In this document: positions 1-5,421 of the stretch, piece by piece
How the letters are laid out: each line of letters opens with the position of its first letter
Position numbering within the stretch: position 1 is the first letter of the stretch
Assembly: GCA_003231035.1 (NCBI GenBank)
Contig: QIHU01000834.1
Location: 1-5,421 of the forward strand
DNA length: 5,421 nt
Reading direction: 5' to 3'
DNA from: Acidobacteriota bacterium
GTDB lineage: Bacteria > Acidobacteriota > Thermoanaerobaculia > Multivoradales > SZUA-115
Notes under the pieces: generated by a model
Told to the model about the DNA's origin: nothing
The model's database searches: none
Seen by the model: the letters and a program-made list of their open reading frames with translations, nothing else
Made by a program: the position numbers and the translations under genes

Positions 1-2
1 TC

Positions 3-581
3 TTCTTCAACGGTTTTCACCCGGTGGTGCCGTGGCTCGCCTTCCTCTTGGTGGGCATGACGATCGGCCGGCTGGAGATGAGCGATCCGGCGGTGCGACG
101 CCGGGTTCTGATCTGGGGCATCGCCGTGGCTGCCGCCGCCGAACTCCTGAGTGGGTGGCTAGTCCGGGTACTCTCCGCCGCTTCGCCGGCCGACCACGAA
201 GTGATCGCGGCAGTGTTCGGCACCGAGCCGATGCCCCCGGTGCCGCTCTACATGCTGGCCGGTGCGGGAACCGCCTGTGCCGTGGTCGCTGCCTGCGTGG
301 CCCTCGGCGAGCGTTACGGTGACCGGGTTTGGTTGCGCCCACTGGTGTCGACCGGCCAGCTAGCCTTGACCCTCTACGTGGCTCACGTGGTGATCGGCAT
401 GGGCACGCTGTCGCTTCTCGGCCGTCTGGAGAACCAGACCCTGATCTTCGCCGTCCTGGCCTCTCTGGTCTTCTGCCTTCTGGGGGTGGTCTTCGCCCAT
501 CTGTGGCGCCAGCGCTTCCATCGCGGTCCGGTGGAGGCGGCGATGCGATGGTTGACCGACCCGCGCCGGCCGACTGCCTGA
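3..581 (+). CDS. DUF418-like multi-pass membrane protein, C-terminal part (5' end outside window)
   Basis: The frame is open from the left edge to a TGA, giving the last 192 residues; the GTG at position 24 is internal, because family-like sequence (FFNGFHPVVPWLAFLLVGM) precedes it. About five hydrophobic stretches are visible: PWLAFLLVGM near the start, WGIAVAAAAELLSGWL, PLYMLAGAGTACAVVAACVA, STGQLALTLYVAHVVIGM and FAVLASLVFCLLGVVFAHLW. The end, RFHRGPVEAAMRWLTD, resembles the closing 'F..GPlE...R.lt' segment of DUF418 proteins, and the STGQLALTLY stretch resembles their 'tGr.ALT.Y' motif. DUF418 domains often follow an acyltransferase-like membrane domain (the DUF1624/HGSNAT type), which would lie upstream of the window. 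The protein should sit in the inner membrane; its substrate is unknown. Family assignment is by motif memory; a related membrane acyltransferase is the main alternative. Confidence 0.72.
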   Translation, partial: FFNGFHPVVPWLAFLLVGMTIGRLEMSDPAVRRRVLIWGIAVAAAAELLSGWLVRVLSAASPADHEVIAAVFGTEPMPPVPLYMLAGAGTACAVVAACVALGERYGDRVWLRPLVSTGQLALTLYVAHVVIGMGTLSLLGRLENQTLIFAVLASLVFCLLGVVFAHLWRQRFHRGPVEAAMRWLTDPRRPTA

Positions 582-584
582 CGG

Positions 585-1784
585 CTAGTCCGCTGCTTGC
601 GCGCGCACCACCTCGCAGATTTGTTCGACTCGATGCGAAGAAAGGCCGCGGGCCAGTGGCAAATAGACCACCTTGGAGAGGGCGGCGATCGCCTCCGGCG
701 ATTCGCGGCTATCGGCGCTGCCGTCGGGAGCGATGACTCCGAAACTCACCGTCCCTCTGGCGGCATCGAAACCGGCTGCTTGCAGTCGAGCGATCAGCTG
801 CCTCGGGTGTGGGGTGAGGACCGGATACAGCCAGTAGGTGTGGTCGTTGGCCCAGCGGCCCGGTCGCTCGATGGCGGGGCCGAGGAGTCGGCTGGCCTGC
901 TCGCCAACCTGGCGACGAGCTTCGATCTGGCGGGTGCCGTAGCCCTTGAGTCGGCGGCGCAGGAGGGCCAAGAGTGGGGTGGAGGGGCGATGGCGCAGCG
1001 CTCGCAACAGGTCGCTTCCCGCAAAGCCGCGCACCATGCGGCTTATTTGCAGATTCGGATCGTGGCCCAGAAACTTGATCAGTTTGAACAGCGCGCCGTA
1101 CAGGGGAGGCCAGCACGCCGCCTTGAGCAGTGCGTACTTGAGGCAGCGACGGGCGAAGAACCCACGGCTTTGCAGGGGACGCTCTCGGTCGAGCGCTCGT
1201 AGCTGCTGAAGCAGGCGGGGGTCGCGTACGGTGAGCAAGGCACCGCCCAGCGCGGTCGCGGTCTTGATCGGACCGAAACTGAACAGGCTGATCGCGGCTC
1301 GCGGGTCGCCCTGGTAGCCACGGCCGACGAAGGCGTGCGCGCAGTCCTCGATCAAGGGCAGGTCGCGCCGCCGCGCCACCTTGGCGATGTGGGTGAGGTC
1401 GAAGCGAGCTCCGAAGAGGTGGACGCAGAGAATCGCCCGGGTACGGGGGCTGAGGGCTGCTTCGAGCTGCTCCGGTCTAGGACCTAGCTGGCCCATATCG
1501 AGATCGATGGGCACCGGGATCAGGCCGTGCCGCTCGATTATGCGCACCATGTCGCCGATGGTTGCGGCGGTGTAGGCGATTTCGCTACCGGCGGGTAGTG
1601 CCAGCGCTTGCAGCAGAAGGTCGAAACCGCTGCGCACCGAGAGGCAGGCCAAACCTTCGTCGGATGGAGACCAGAGCCGCTCCACGGTGGCCAAAATCGG
1701 CGCACGTCGGCGCGGAAGCAAAGCGGCGGCGAAGCCGGCGGCGAGATCGCTCCAACCGATGTCGAGGGGCAAGCGGGGCACCAT
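585..1784 (-). CDS. DegT/DnrJ/EryC1/StrS family PLP-dependent aminotransferase
   Basis: A 399-residue protein, close to the usual 370-400 of this family. These fold-type I PLP enzymes typically transaminate keto-sugars attached to nucleotides for cell-surface glycans or natural products. Visible landmarks are the cofactor-phosphate region RSGFDLLLQAL (51-61), VHLFGARFDL (121-130), LIEDCAHAF (144-152) with D147 as the likely pyridine-nitrogen contact, and SFGPIKTATALGGALLTV (169-186) with K174 as the expected Schiff-base lysine. The part from about 205 to 300 is basic and hydrophobic (KYALLKAACWPPLYGALFKL, then MVRGFAGSDLLRALRHRPS) and does not look like a standard sugar aminotransferase, so substrate is open. 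ATG at 1784 is the only reasonable start because a TGA lies five codons upstream in frame; only a weak GAG-type ribosome site precedes it. No nucleotide-sugar or glycosyltransferase gene is adjacent. The 3' end faces the DUF418-like gene with 3 bases between stop codons. Confidence 0.9.
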   Translation of the reverse strand: MVPRLPLDIGWSDLAAGFAAALLPRRRAPILATVERLWSPSDEGLACLSVRSGFDLLLQALALPAGSEIAYTAATIGDMVRIIERHGLIPVPIDLDMGQLGPRPEQLEAALSPRTRAILCVHLFGARFDLTHIAKVARRRDLPLIEDCAHAFVGRGYQGDPRAAISLFSFGPIKTATALGGALLTVRDPRLLQQLRALDRERPLQSRGFFARRCLKYALLKAACWPPLYGALFKLIKFLGHDPNLQISRMVRGFAGSDLLRALRHRPSTPLLALLRRRLKGYGTRQIEARRQVGEQASRLLGPAIERPGRWANDHTYWLYPVLTPHPRQLIARLQAAGFDAARGTVSFGVIAPDGSADSRESPEAIAALSKVVYLPLARGLSSHRVEQICEVVRAQAAD

Positions 1785-1822
1785 GGCCGTATCGTCTCAT
1801 GACTTTCGATAGGCTGTCGGTG

Positions 1823-1834
1823 GGTCGCTAGCGG
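1823..1834. repeat. 12-base direct repeat, left copy
   Basis: GGTCGCTAGCGG occurs here and identically at 2076-2087, 253 bases away, on either side of the protein-like frame. The core CGCTAGCG is self-complementary. Such short flanking repeats can mark a past insertion or deletion, but at this length coincidence is possible. Confidence 0.5.
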
Positions 1835-1877
1835 CCGCCAATGAAGCCGAAACCGGTTTGCGGGGAACCTACCGGTA

Positions 1878-2084
1878 ATGGCTGTACCCTAGACCCTCGA
1901 GCTGCTCCACCGCCATTTCTACAGCTACGAGCAGTACGATTTGGTGCGGATGAAGGAGATGCAAGAAGCGCGTGACGACATCGTTTTCGCCTCCTATCAT
2001 CAGGATCCCGCCTTCGTCGCCTTGACCGGGATGGCGACCAGCGATGCAAGCTCGTACCGTCAAGAACTCGCTGGCGGTCGCTAG
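1878..2084 (+). pseudogene. possible remnant of a small or truncated gene, amber-interrupted
   Basis: From ATG 1878 the frame reads M-A-V-P, then TAG at 1890-1892, then 63 more codons to TAG at 2082-2084. The part after the amber looks like real protein: rich in Tyr, His, Phe and charged residues (HRHFYSYEQYDLVRMKEM, then VFASYHQDPAFVALTG), with mostly G/C-ending codons like the neighbouring genes. A GGGGA at 1862-1866 lies 11 bases before the ATG, a weak and distant ribosome site. Internal starts (GTG 1944, ATG 1950) would give only 46 or 44 residues. I do not recognise the family. It could be the decayed tail of a larger gene whose 5' part is gone, a genuine small protein from an internal start, or chance. 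A stop at 1842-1844 closes the frame upstream. Confidence 0.3.
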
Positions 2085-2087
2085 CGG
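2076..2087. repeat. 12-base direct repeat, right copy
   Basis: Identical to 1823-1834. This copy overlaps the terminal TAG of the protein-like frame and also forms the second half of a 10-base imperfect tandem repeat: CGCTGGCGGT (2069-2078) followed directly by CGCTAGCGGT (2079-2088), differing at one base. Confidence 0.5.
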
Positions 2088-2093
2088 TAGGCC

Positions 2094-2135
2094 GAGATAG
2101 TGCTCAAGAGATAGTGCTCAAAGGGAGGTGCTCAT
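2094..2135. repeat. 14-base tandem repeat, two exact copies plus a degenerate third
   Basis: GAGATAGTGCTCAA is present exactly twice, at 2094-2107 and 2108-2121. A third, degraded unit follows at 2122-2135, keeping the core GTGCTCA in exact register (cores start at 2100, 2114 and 2128). On the - strand the core reads TGAGCAC, and the TGA of the third unit is the stop codon of the M29 aminopeptidase. The simplest reading is replication slippage just after that gene's end; the 14-base spacing does not match a DNA helical turn, which argues against a phased operator. Confidence 0.85.
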
Positions 2136-3250
2136 GCGGTCAGCATGGCTGGGTTGAGCGCTTCCAACTCGGGAAGCACGAACAGGCCGTCCTTGCGGAC
2201 TAGTTTGTCGTCGAACCAAATCTCGCCCCCGCCGTGGGCCGGATCCATCATCAGGACCAAGTCCCAGTGGATCTGGCTACGGTTGCCGTTGAAGGCTTCG
2301 TCGTAGGCGTTGCCGGGAGTGAAGTGGATACTGCCGGCGATCTTTTCGTCGAACAGAATGTCCTTCATCGGATCGGTGATGTGGGGGTTGAAGCCGATGG
2401 CGAACTCGCCGACGTAACGCGCCCCCTCGTCGGCGTTGAAGACCCGGTTCAAGTGGGCGGAATTGCTCGACTGAGCGTCGACGATCTTGCCCTCTTTGAA
2501 GGTCAAGCGAATGTCTTCCTGACTGACCCCGCGATAGATGGTGGGAGCGTTGAAGTGGATAGTGCCGTCAACGCTGTCGCGCACCGGGGCGGTGAAGACC
2601 TCGCCGTCGGGAATGTTGTTGCGGCCATCGCAGCAGATGGCCGGGATCTCGCGGATGCTGAAGTTGAGGTCGGTATCGGGTGCCACCAGGCGGACGCGGT
2701 CGGTGGACTGCATCAACTCCTGGAGCGGCAGCATGGCGGCGGCCATGCGCGCATAGTCCATGGTGCAGACGCGAAAGTAGAACTCTTCAAAGGCGGCGGT
2801 GGACATCTGCGCTAGCTGGGCCATCGAGGGATGGGGCCAGCGCAGGACGACCCAGCGGGTGTTCTTGACTCGCTCCTCGAAGTGCACAGGCTGGACCACC
2901 AGGGATTCGAACAGGCGCATGCGCTCCGGCGGTACGTCGGCGAGTTCGGAGACATTTTCGCTGCCACGAACCCCGATGTAGGCGTCGACCTCGCGCATTC
3001 TCGCCAGCTCCGATTTGGCGACGATCTCCATCTGTTCCTCGCTGGCGCAGAGCAGCAACTGGCGGGTGATCGACTGGTTCTTCAGGCTCACCACCGGACG
3101 GGCTCCCACCGCGGCCGCTTGGGCGATCAGACAGTTGACGAAAGCCGGCGGGACCTCCGAAGCCTCGATCAACACCTTCTCGCCAGCCTTCAGAGCGCAG
3201 GAGTAGTTGGTCAGAGTTTCGGCGAGTTGCTGATATCTTGGGTCTGACAT
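2132..3250 (-). CDS. M29 family metallo-aminopeptidase (AmpS/AmpT type)
   Basis: A 372-residue protein, slightly shorter than the roughly 400-410 usual for M29 enzymes. These cytoplasmic dimeric enzymes use two divalent metal ions to remove N-terminal residues from peptides. Signature segments in order: N-terminal VLIEASEVPPAFVNCLIAQA (27-46), DAYIGVRGSENVSELADV (89-106), NNIPDGEVFTAP (211-222), RYVGEFAIGFNP (278-289), AGSIHFTPGNAYDEAFNGN (305-323) and SQIHWDLVLM (325-334). E217, E282, H309, H328 and D330 sit in the conserved segments that supply metal ligands and catalytic acids, so the active site appears intact. No signal peptide is visible. ATG 3250 is supported by AAAGGA seven bases upstream. 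It is transcribed divergently from moaB. Its stop codon lies inside a short tandem repeat. Confidence 0.94.
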   Translation of the reverse strand: MSDPRYQQLAETLTNYSCALKAGEKVLIEASEVPPAFVNCLIAQAAAVGARPVVSLKNQSITRQLLLCASEEQMEIVAKSELARMREVDAYIGVRGSENVSELADVPPERMRLFESLVVQPVHFEERVKNTRWVVLRWPHPSMAQLAQMSTAAFEEFYFRVCTMDYARMAAAMLPLQELMQSTDRVRLVAPDTDLNFSIREIPAICCDGRNNIPDGEVFTAPVRDSVDGTIHFNAPTIYRGVSQEDIRLTFKEGKIVDAQSSNSAHLNRVFNADEGARYVGEFAIGFNPHITDPMKDILFDEKIAGSIHFTPGNAYDEAFNGNRSQIHWDLVLMMDPAHGGGEIWFDDKLVRKDGLFVLPELEALNPAMLTA

Positions 3251-3257
3251 GGAAGAG

Positions 3258-3263
3258 TCCTTT
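3258..3263 (-). promoter_or_regulatory. ribosome binding site of the M29 aminopeptidase
   Basis: AAAGGA on the - strand, seven bases before ATG 3250. This good spacing fixes the start codon. No convincing -35/-10 pair was identified upstream; TAAATT (- strand, about 3320-3325) is only a weak -10 candidate. Confidence 0.7.
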
Positions 3264-3327
3264 CGGGCAAGGCTGAGAGCCCTGTCGAAGTGATCGGGAC
3301 TGAGTTGGAAGAGTCTGGGAATTTACC

Positions 3328-3357
3328 ATGGGTAAGAGCGCTTTTGACGGTGAGTAA
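3328..3357 (+). other. possible 9-codon leader frame overlapping the moaB start
   Basis: ATG 3328 has GGGA seven bases upstream (3317-3320), a better ribosome site than either GTG candidate of moaB. It encodes MGKSAFDGE and stops at TAA 3355-3357, five bases past the start of GTG 3350. It could couple translation to moaB, or mark a small indel if this ATG was once the moaB start. It may equally be chance. Confidence 0.25.
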
Positions 3358-3862
3358 ATCGACCGAACAGCACCGCACAAACGCCGCGGGACAGACGGCC
3401 CGCTGCGCCGTGTTGACGATTAGTGACTCGCGTACGCGAGCGACCGATCGAGGCGGCCAACTCGTAGTGGAGGGGCTGACCCAAGCCGGTCACGCGGTGG
3501 ATCGCTACGAGTTGGTGCGCGACGAAGCGAAGGAGATCGCGGCCCAGCTGGGTAGCTGGCTGGACCACGATGCTTTCGACTTGATCATCACCACCGGGGG
3601 AACCGGAATCTCTAGCCGAGACACCACCATCGAAGTGGTCGAGCGCTTGCTCGACAAGCGTTTGGACGGTTTTGGCGAGCTCTTTCGGATGTTGAGCTGG
3701 AAGCAGATCGGTGCCGCGGCGATGCTCAGCCGAGCGGTTGGCGGGCTGGCGGGGGAGACCTTGCTGTTTACCTTGCCCGGTTCGCCCAATGCCGTGAGTT
3801 TGGCTTTGAAAGAATTGATTTTGCCAGAGCTGCCCCATCTGCTGTGGGAGCGCCGCCGCTAA
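3350..3862 (+). CDS. moaB: molybdenum cofactor biosynthesis protein MoaB (MoaB/MogA family)
   Basis: With GTG 3350 as start the protein has 170 residues, the normal MoaB length. Family members bind molybdopterin; MogA and some MoaB proteins adenylylate it before molybdenum or tungsten insertion, in the cytoplasm. Motifs in order: AVLTISDSRT (20-29), DLIITTGGTGISSRDTT (77-93) with the TGGTG loop and conserved D91, GFGELFRMLSWKQIGAAAML (107-126) and FTLPGSPNAVSLALKE (140-155). The GFGE-FRMLS and SRAV stretches favour MoaB over MogA. The frame is open back to GTG 3290, which would add 20 residues before the conserved core; these look non-conserved and have no better ribosome site, so 3350 is preferred on length. 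TTG 3344 is also possible. A 9-codon ATG frame (3328-3357) overlaps this start. No other moa, moe or mod gene is in the window. Confidence 0.9.
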   Translation: MSKSTEQHRTNAAGQTARCAVLTISDSRTRATDRGGQLVVEGLTQAGHAVDRYELVRDEAKEIAAQLGSWLDHDAFDLIITTGGTGISSRDTTIEVVERLLDKRLDGFGELFRMLSWKQIGAAAMLSRAVGGLAGETLLFTLPGSPNAVSLALKELILPELPHLLWERRR

Positions 3863-3901
3863 CGTTTTTTGCGGCCAGATGCCGCAGGGAAGATTTGGAT
3901 C

Positions 3902-3907
3902 AGGAGA
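3902..3907 (+). promoter_or_regulatory. ribosome binding site of the S9 peptidase
   Basis: AGGAGA, eight bases before ATG 3916. It is a strong match with good spacing and decides the start of the secreted peptidase. Confidence 0.75.
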
Positions 3908-3915
3908 ACTAGACC

Positions 3916-5421
3916 ATGGAACCATCTACCCACTTTCCGCACCGCCGTCTTCACCTCGGGCTCGTGTTGCTCGTTGTCAGCCTGTTCCTCCTCCCCGCCG
4001 TGGGCGTGGCCGAGGAAGGCTATCGACTGCCGCCGCAGCCGCTCGTCGACATCATCGACGCGGCGCCGACCCCAACGGCGCGGCTCAGTCCTGACCGCGA
4101 GTGGATGGCGCTGATCGAGTGGTCTAGCTTGCCGCCGATCGCCGAGTTGGCCGAGCGCGAGTTGCGCATCGCCGGGCTACGCATCAAACCGCAAGTCGAC
4201 GCACCGAGCCGAGGCCGGCCGGCGGTGGGGTTGTCGCTGCTCCGGGTGAACGATCGCGGTCGGCGCTCGATTACCGGCCTCCCGGCCCAGGCTCGGGTCG
4301 AGAATATCCAATGGTCGCCCGACGGTTCCCACATTTCCTTTACCAACACAGTGGAGACCGGCAACGAACTGTGGGTGGTGGACGTCGCCCGCGGTGCCGC
4401 GCGGCGCTTGACCGGCGCGGTGATTAGCCTGACAGCCCGCGAGGCCCCGGTCTGGCTTCCCGACAGCACAGCCCTGATCGTGGCGACGGTGCCCGCCGGG
4501 CGCGGTGCGGAGCCGGCCACGCCACGAGTTCCCAAGGGACCGGTGGTGCAAGAGAACTTGGGGCGCAAAGCTCCTGCTCGCACCTACCAAGATCTTCTCA
4601 AGACTCCCCACGACGAAAAGTTGTTCGAGTACTACCTGCGGGTGCAAGTGGCTCGCATCGACCTGGCGGGTGCGGTGCGGCCGCTGGGCGAACCGGGGCT
4701 GGTGTGGTACTTCGACCCTTCTCCCGACGGGCGCTACCTGCTGAGGGAGACCCTCCATCGTCCCTTTTCCTACCTGGTCCCCGCCAGCCGCTTCCCGTTG
4801 CGCGTCGAGATCCTAGACGCCGCCACCGGTCGCGTCGTCCACTCGGTGGTCGATCTGCCGCTGCGCGATGAGATTCCCATCGGTATTGGAAGTGTCTCCG
4901 ACAAGCCGCGTGGTTTCTCCTGGCGCGACGATGCCGCCGCGACCCTGACCTGGCAGCAAGCCCTGGACGGCGGCGACGTCAACGCCGAGGCCGAGCACCG
5001 CGATAGTCTGCTGATGCTCGCCGCTCCTTTTACCGGCGAGCCGGTCGAGCTGGCCACGCTCAGCCTGCGCTACGCCGGCATCCAGTGGGGCGACGACAAT
5101 CTGGCGCTGGTTTCCGAATTCTGGTGGAAGACCCGCAAGATGCGCACCTGGGTGATCAAGCCGGGTTCTCCCGGCGCCGAAGCGGACCTCCTCTTCGACC
5201 GCAGCTTCGAGGATCGCTACAGCGATCCCGGAAGGCCGCTGAGCCGTTCCAACGCCGCCGGCCGTACCGTGCTGTGGACCGCCGACGGGGGTAAGAGCCT
5301 TTTTCTTACTGGTTCTGGCGCCTCGGACGAGGGGGACCGCCCCTTCCTCGACAAGCTGGACCTGGCCAGCAAGAAGAGTGAACGGCTGTTCCACAGCAGC
5401 GCTCCCTTCTACGAACAGCCG
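3916..5421 (+). CDS. secreted S9 family peptidase, glutamyl-endopeptidase-like; N-terminal propeller part (3' end outside window)
   Basis: 502 codons are present and the frame is still open at the right edge. Residues 1-32 form a signal peptide: HRRLH, then the hydrophobic LGLVLLVVSLFLLPAVG, with likely cleavage after GVA (32) before EEGYRLPPQP. The mature start, YRLPPQPLVDIIDAAPTP (36-53), then LSPDREWMALIE (57-68) and SLPPIAELAERELRIAGLRI (71-90), are recalled as typical of the S9 subgroup that includes the plant chloroplast glutamyl endopeptidase. Beta-propeller blades of the TolB/WD40-like kind show as IQWSPDGSHISF (131-142), FDPSPDGRYLL (266-276) and VLWTADGGKSLFL (452-464). Other family-like stretches are RTYQDLL (222-228), HRPFSYLVPASRFP (281-294) and LTWQQALDGGDVN (344-356). 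The C-terminal alpha/beta-hydrolase domain with the Ser-Asp-His triad should lie beyond the window, so activity cannot be judged. The gene follows moaB by 53 bases and may be co-transcribed. Confidence 0.9.
   Translation, partial: MEPSTHFPHRRLHLGLVLLVVSLFLLPAVGVAEEGYRLPPQPLVDIIDAAPTPTARLSPDREWMALIEWSSLPPIAELAERELRIAGLRIKPQVDAPSRGRPAVGLSLLRVNDRGRRSITGLPAQARVENIQWSPDGSHISFTNTVETGNELWVVDVARGAARRLTGAVISLTAREAPVWLPDSTALIVATVPAGRGAEPATPRVPKGPVVQENLGRKAPARTYQDLLKTPHDEKLFEYYLRVQVARIDLAGAVRPLGEPGLVWYFDPSPDGRYLLRETLHRPFSYLVPASRFPLRVEILDAATGRVVHSVVDLPLRDEIPIGIGSVSDKPRGFSWRDDAAATLTWQQALDGGDVNAEAEHRDSLLMLAAPFTGEPVELATLSLRYAGIQWGDDNLALVSEFWWKTRKMRTWVIKPGSPGAEADLLFDRSFEDRYSDPGRPLSRSNAAGRTVLWTADGGKSLFLTGSGASDEGDRPFLDKLDLASKKSERLFHSSAPFYEQP

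Larger units (their letters stand above)
1785..2131. other. 347-base interval without an intact convincing gene
   Basis: This lies upstream of the aminotransferase and downstream of the M29 aminopeptidase (both on the - strand), so it should hold the aminotransferase promoter. I could not find a well-spaced -35/-10 pair. It contains a protein-like + strand frame broken by a TAG, a 12-base direct repeat pair, a 10-base imperfect tandem repeat, a 14-base tandem repeat touching the aminopeptidase stop, and the 10-base palindrome AAACCGGTTT. A 64-codon - strand frame (2063 to 1869) occupies the same codon boundaries as the + strand frame and looks like its antisense shadow. No stem-loop with a following T-run was seen for either neighbour. 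Confidence 0.7.

Noticed and set aside
1841..1975. 44-codon frame from ATG 1841
   Set aside because: No ribosome site, Pro/Arg-rich out-of-frame-like composition, and it overlaps the better-looking + strand frame in another phase.
1869..2063. 64-codon - strand frame in the intergenic interval
   Set aside because: It shares codon boundaries with the + strand protein-like frame and its composition is weaker; it is most likely an antisense shadow.
2234..2815. 193-codon + strand frame opposite the M29 aminopeptidase
   Set aside because: It lies entirely within a gene with clear M29 motifs on the other strand; long antisense frames are common in GC-rich DNA and this one shows no family motif.
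3271..3281. Small inverted repeat GGCT-gag-AGCC in the divergent region
   Set aside because: A 4-base stem with a 3-base loop is too short to support as an operator or attenuator.
3865..3885. T-run followed by a GCGGC/GCCGC stem-loop after moaB, as an intrinsic terminator
   Set aside because: The six T's come before the stem on the + strand, and on the - strand the stem is followed by A's. Neither orientation gives a stem followed by a T-run, and the stem is only 5 base pairs.
3323..3925. 200-codon - strand frame opposite moaB
   Set aside because: It mirrors the MoaB coding frame, has no recognisable domain and would overlap the start of the S9 gene.
4020..5394. Several long - strand frames opposite the S9 peptidase (4020-4583, 4177-4758, 4813-5394)
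   Set aside because: They are overlapping shadows in a GC-rich region; the + strand frame is continuous for 502 codons with a signal peptide and family motifs.

Overview
The window is GC-rich bacterial chromosome: long ORFs with strongly G/C-ending codons, tight spacing and purine-rich ribosome sites. The gene mix is a DUF418-type membrane protein, a lone DegT-type aminotransferase, an M29 aminopeptidase, MoaB and a secreted S9 (glutamyl-endopeptidase-like) peptidase. This would fit Acidobacteriota or a similar free-living heterotroph lineage, but nothing here is diagnostic, so the taxon is inference only. There is no tRNA, rRNA, CRISPR array, phage gene or intact insertion sequence.

Layout. 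Positions 3-581 (+) are the C-terminal end of a multi-pass DUF418-like membrane protein that enters from the left edge. It meets, tail to tail and only 3 bases apart, a complete DegT/DnrJ/EryC1/StrS aminotransferase (585-1784, -). A 347-base interval follows (1785-2131). It has no convincing intact gene but holds a protein-like reading frame interrupted by an amber codon near its start, a 12-base direct repeat pair around that frame, and two short tandem duplications. An M29 metallo-aminopeptidase (2132-3250, -) comes next. Diverging from it is moaB (3350-3862, +), for molybdenum cofactor synthesis. 53 bases further on, on the same strand, is a secreted S9-family peptidase (3916 to the right edge). 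Only its signal peptide and beta-propeller part are in the window; the catalytic hydrolase domain lies beyond it.

The genes do not form one obvious pathway. Two encode peptide-degrading enzymes, one predicted cytoplasmic (M29) and one exported (S9); this could reflect a peptide-scavenging lifestyle, but they are on opposite strands and moaB lies between them. moaB and the S9 gene could share a transcript. I found no new multi-gene system. The most unusual part is the 1785-2131 interval, with its decayed-looking reading frame and repeats.
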